This document shows, one piece after another, positions 6,066 to 7,492 of a DNA stretch of 7,492 nt (position 1 is its first letter; each line of letters begins with the position of its first letter). A model generated the notes under the pieces. The model saw only the letters and a program-made list of their open reading frames with translations. It did not search any database and was not told where the DNA came from. Source of the stretch: an uncultured Collinsella sp. (lineage in GTDB: Bacteria > Actinomycetota > Coriobacteriia > Coriobacteriales > Coriobacteriaceae); NCBI GenBank assembly GCA_900764025.1, contig CAAFMM010000138.1, forward strand, positions 1 through 7,492, read 5' to 3'. Both the position numbers and the translations under genes were made by a program.

Positions 6066-6876
6066 CGTGCCATGGGTGCCGAAGATGCAGCCAACATCAT
6101 CCTGAACGCCAAATATGCCGGAAAGACCGAAGTCGGCAACTCCAAGGACGCCACGTCTCTTGACAATATGCTCAATGCGATCAAGTGGATGAAGTCCGTC
6201 AACGACTACCGCAAGTCGGTCGGCCTGTCCGAGCTCCATGTCACCTACAAGCTCATCGCCGGTGCGATCGCAGATGCCAACTACAGCGACACCGTGCTCG
6301 ATCATGCCCGTCAATATGATTTTGCCGAAAACCTGGCATGGAATTACGGAATCGATCCGAGTGGGCAGTGGATCGAGCAGGAGAAGGGCTTTTTCGACAA
6401 GGCAACGGAGGCCCTTTATGGAGTCACCGGTCTTGTCGGCAAGGATGCCTATGATTTCTATGCAAAGAACGGTGTCGCAATCAACCATTGGATTGCAGAC
6501 AACTGCCACTGGGAGAACGGCAGTAGCGGCACCGTCGGCCATTACATGAACATCATCAATCCCGAACTCGCCGTTATGGGAATGGCAACCTGCACCAAGG
6601 GCACCATGTCCGGGCTTCAGACGCAGTGCTACACCGCAGAGATCTCCGGCTGGTCCGGCTCCGGTTGGAACATGAATCCCATGTCCGTCGACGAGTACGA
6701 GCAGAAGCTGACCTCCTATATCAACGGCCTCAAGAACGCCAAGAGCGCACTCGACGCAGCCAAGACCAATCTCGCATCCAAGAAGCAGGCAGCCGCCGGC
6801 GCCGCCGCAACCGTTCAGCAGAAGCAGGTCGCAGCGGATTCCGCACAGGCAGACGTCGATGCCGCGAAGCAGGGCG

Positions 6877-6907
6877 TCGCGGATGCCCAGCGTGCCGTCG
6901 ATGCCGC
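6877..6907 (+). repeat. 31-bp exact repeat inside the coiled-coil coding region, copy 1
   Basis: The same 31 bases recur at 7297-7327, 420 bp (140 codons) downstream and in the same frame, encoding ADAQRAVDAA. Such DNA-level identity in an otherwise varied coiled coil indicates recent internal duplication or gene conversion, and is a site where recombination could shorten or lengthen the rod. Confidence 0.85.
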
Positions 6908-7296
6908 CAATGCTGATGTCGCCGCCAAGCAACAGGGCGTCACGGATGCCCAGACCGAGCTTGATGCGGCGAAATCGGACCTCGATGCCGCCAACGCGGC
7001 AGTCGATACGGCAAAGTCGACCGTCCAGCAGAAGCAGGTCGACTTTGATGCTGCCAACGCAGCCGTAACGACCGCACAGACCAAGCTGGATTCCGCCAAG
7101 GCGAACACCGTATCCAAGCAGCAGGGCGTCACGGATGCGAACGCCGATCTCGCGAAGTTCTTCCAGGACGTCGCCGATGCCAAGAAGGTGCTCGATACCG
7201 CAAAGAGCGCCCATGACGCGGCGGCAGCCGACCAGGCCGAGAAGGCGGCGGTCCTCGCAGCCGCCAAGCAAAAGGCGGATACCACCGCAAGCGCCC

Positions 7297-7327
7297 TCGC
7301 GGATGCCCAGCGTGCCGTCGATGCCGC
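7297..7327 (+). repeat. 31-bp exact repeat inside the coiled-coil coding region, copy 2
   Basis: Identical to 6877-6907 and in the same reading frame. Confidence 0.85.
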
Positions 7328-7492
7328 AAAGGCCGACACCGGCGTTGCCGCCGACAGGCTTACCGGCTCCCAGACTGATCTCGAGGACGCACAGTCGAAC
7401 CTCGACATCCTCACCGGCCTTGCCGCGAAGCTCGCAGAGGCACAGCAGCGCGAGCAGGATGCAGTAAAGGCCGTCAATGACACCAAGGCCGC

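Larger units (their letters stand above)
6066..7492 (+). pseudogene. CAP-domain surface protein, 3' part after the IS, open to the window edge
   Basis: Translation from 6066 is free of stops to the end of the window (475 codons). It continues the 3191 gene at residue 462, joining as GAIGFF-RAMGAEDAAN. A helical lead-in of about 30 residues is followed by a CAP/SCP-PR1 domain at roughly residues 492-640. Its landmarks are DNMLNAIKWMKSVNDYRKSVG, H541 in DHARQYD, E549 in AENLAWNYG, E565/E567 after W563, and H620 in GHYMNIINPELAV. These fit the His/Glu pocket of CAP domains. From about residue 668 a second Ala-rich coiled coil begins and leaves the window. A 31-bp exact repeat (6877-6907 and 7297-7327) lies within it. 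The fragment has no start with a ribosome binding site (first ATG at 6072), so it is probably untranslated unless the IS leaves. CAP proteins act outside the cell; the exact role here is unknown. Confidence 0.88.

Noticed and set aside
6033..7271. Long minus-strand open frame opposite the CAP-domain half.
   Set aside because: The antisense of alanine/aspartate-rich coding sequence rarely contains stops. The frame ends inside the IS terminal repeat and shows no domain.

Overview
The window looks like an accessory, mobile-element-affected stretch of a high-GC actinomycete chromosome. A gut Coriobacteriia member (Collinsella/Olsenella-like) is my best guess. The reasons are GC-rich codon use in the large genes, a very long Ala/Lys/Asp-rich secreted coiled-coil protein carrying a CAP domain of the style common in that class, and a GC-rich Mutator-type transposase. 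This placement is inference and I could not search a database.

Layout. (1) 14-1009 (+) is an AT-richer gene for a ThiF/MoeB/MccB-like E1 adenylyltransferase, possibly the last gene of a peptide-modification cluster lying to the left. (2) 1010-1377 is a non-coding scar. It holds a small hairpin, a short GC-rich fragment of an unrecognised reading frame, and a 60-bp decayed copy of an insertion-sequence end. (3) 1378-2643 (-) is an AAA+ ATPase of the DUF4143 type, preceded by four direct repeats with an exact 23-bp period that run into its promoter. (4) 2832-3068 (-) is a small XRE-type repressor. A perfect 13-bp inverted repeat at 3069-3109 overlaps its promoter and a convergently placed promoter for the gene on the other side. 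(5) 3191-7492 (+) is one large secreted surface gene cut in two by a complete 1484-bp IS256-family element (4574-6057). The element has 24-bp imperfect terminal inverted repeats and an exact 8-bp target duplication. Removing the element plus one duplication copy restores an uninterrupted reading frame of more than 936 codons that runs off the right edge: signal peptide, coiled coil, CAP domain, coiled coil.

How it fits together. The repressor probably controls itself and may control the surface gene, because both promoters lie in the same palindrome. The insertion currently cuts the surface protein just before its CAP domain, but the junction is intact in frame, so precise excision would switch the full protein back on. 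The 60-bp relic near 1261 is 90% identical to the right end of the intact element, which shows that this IS family visited the locus at least twice.
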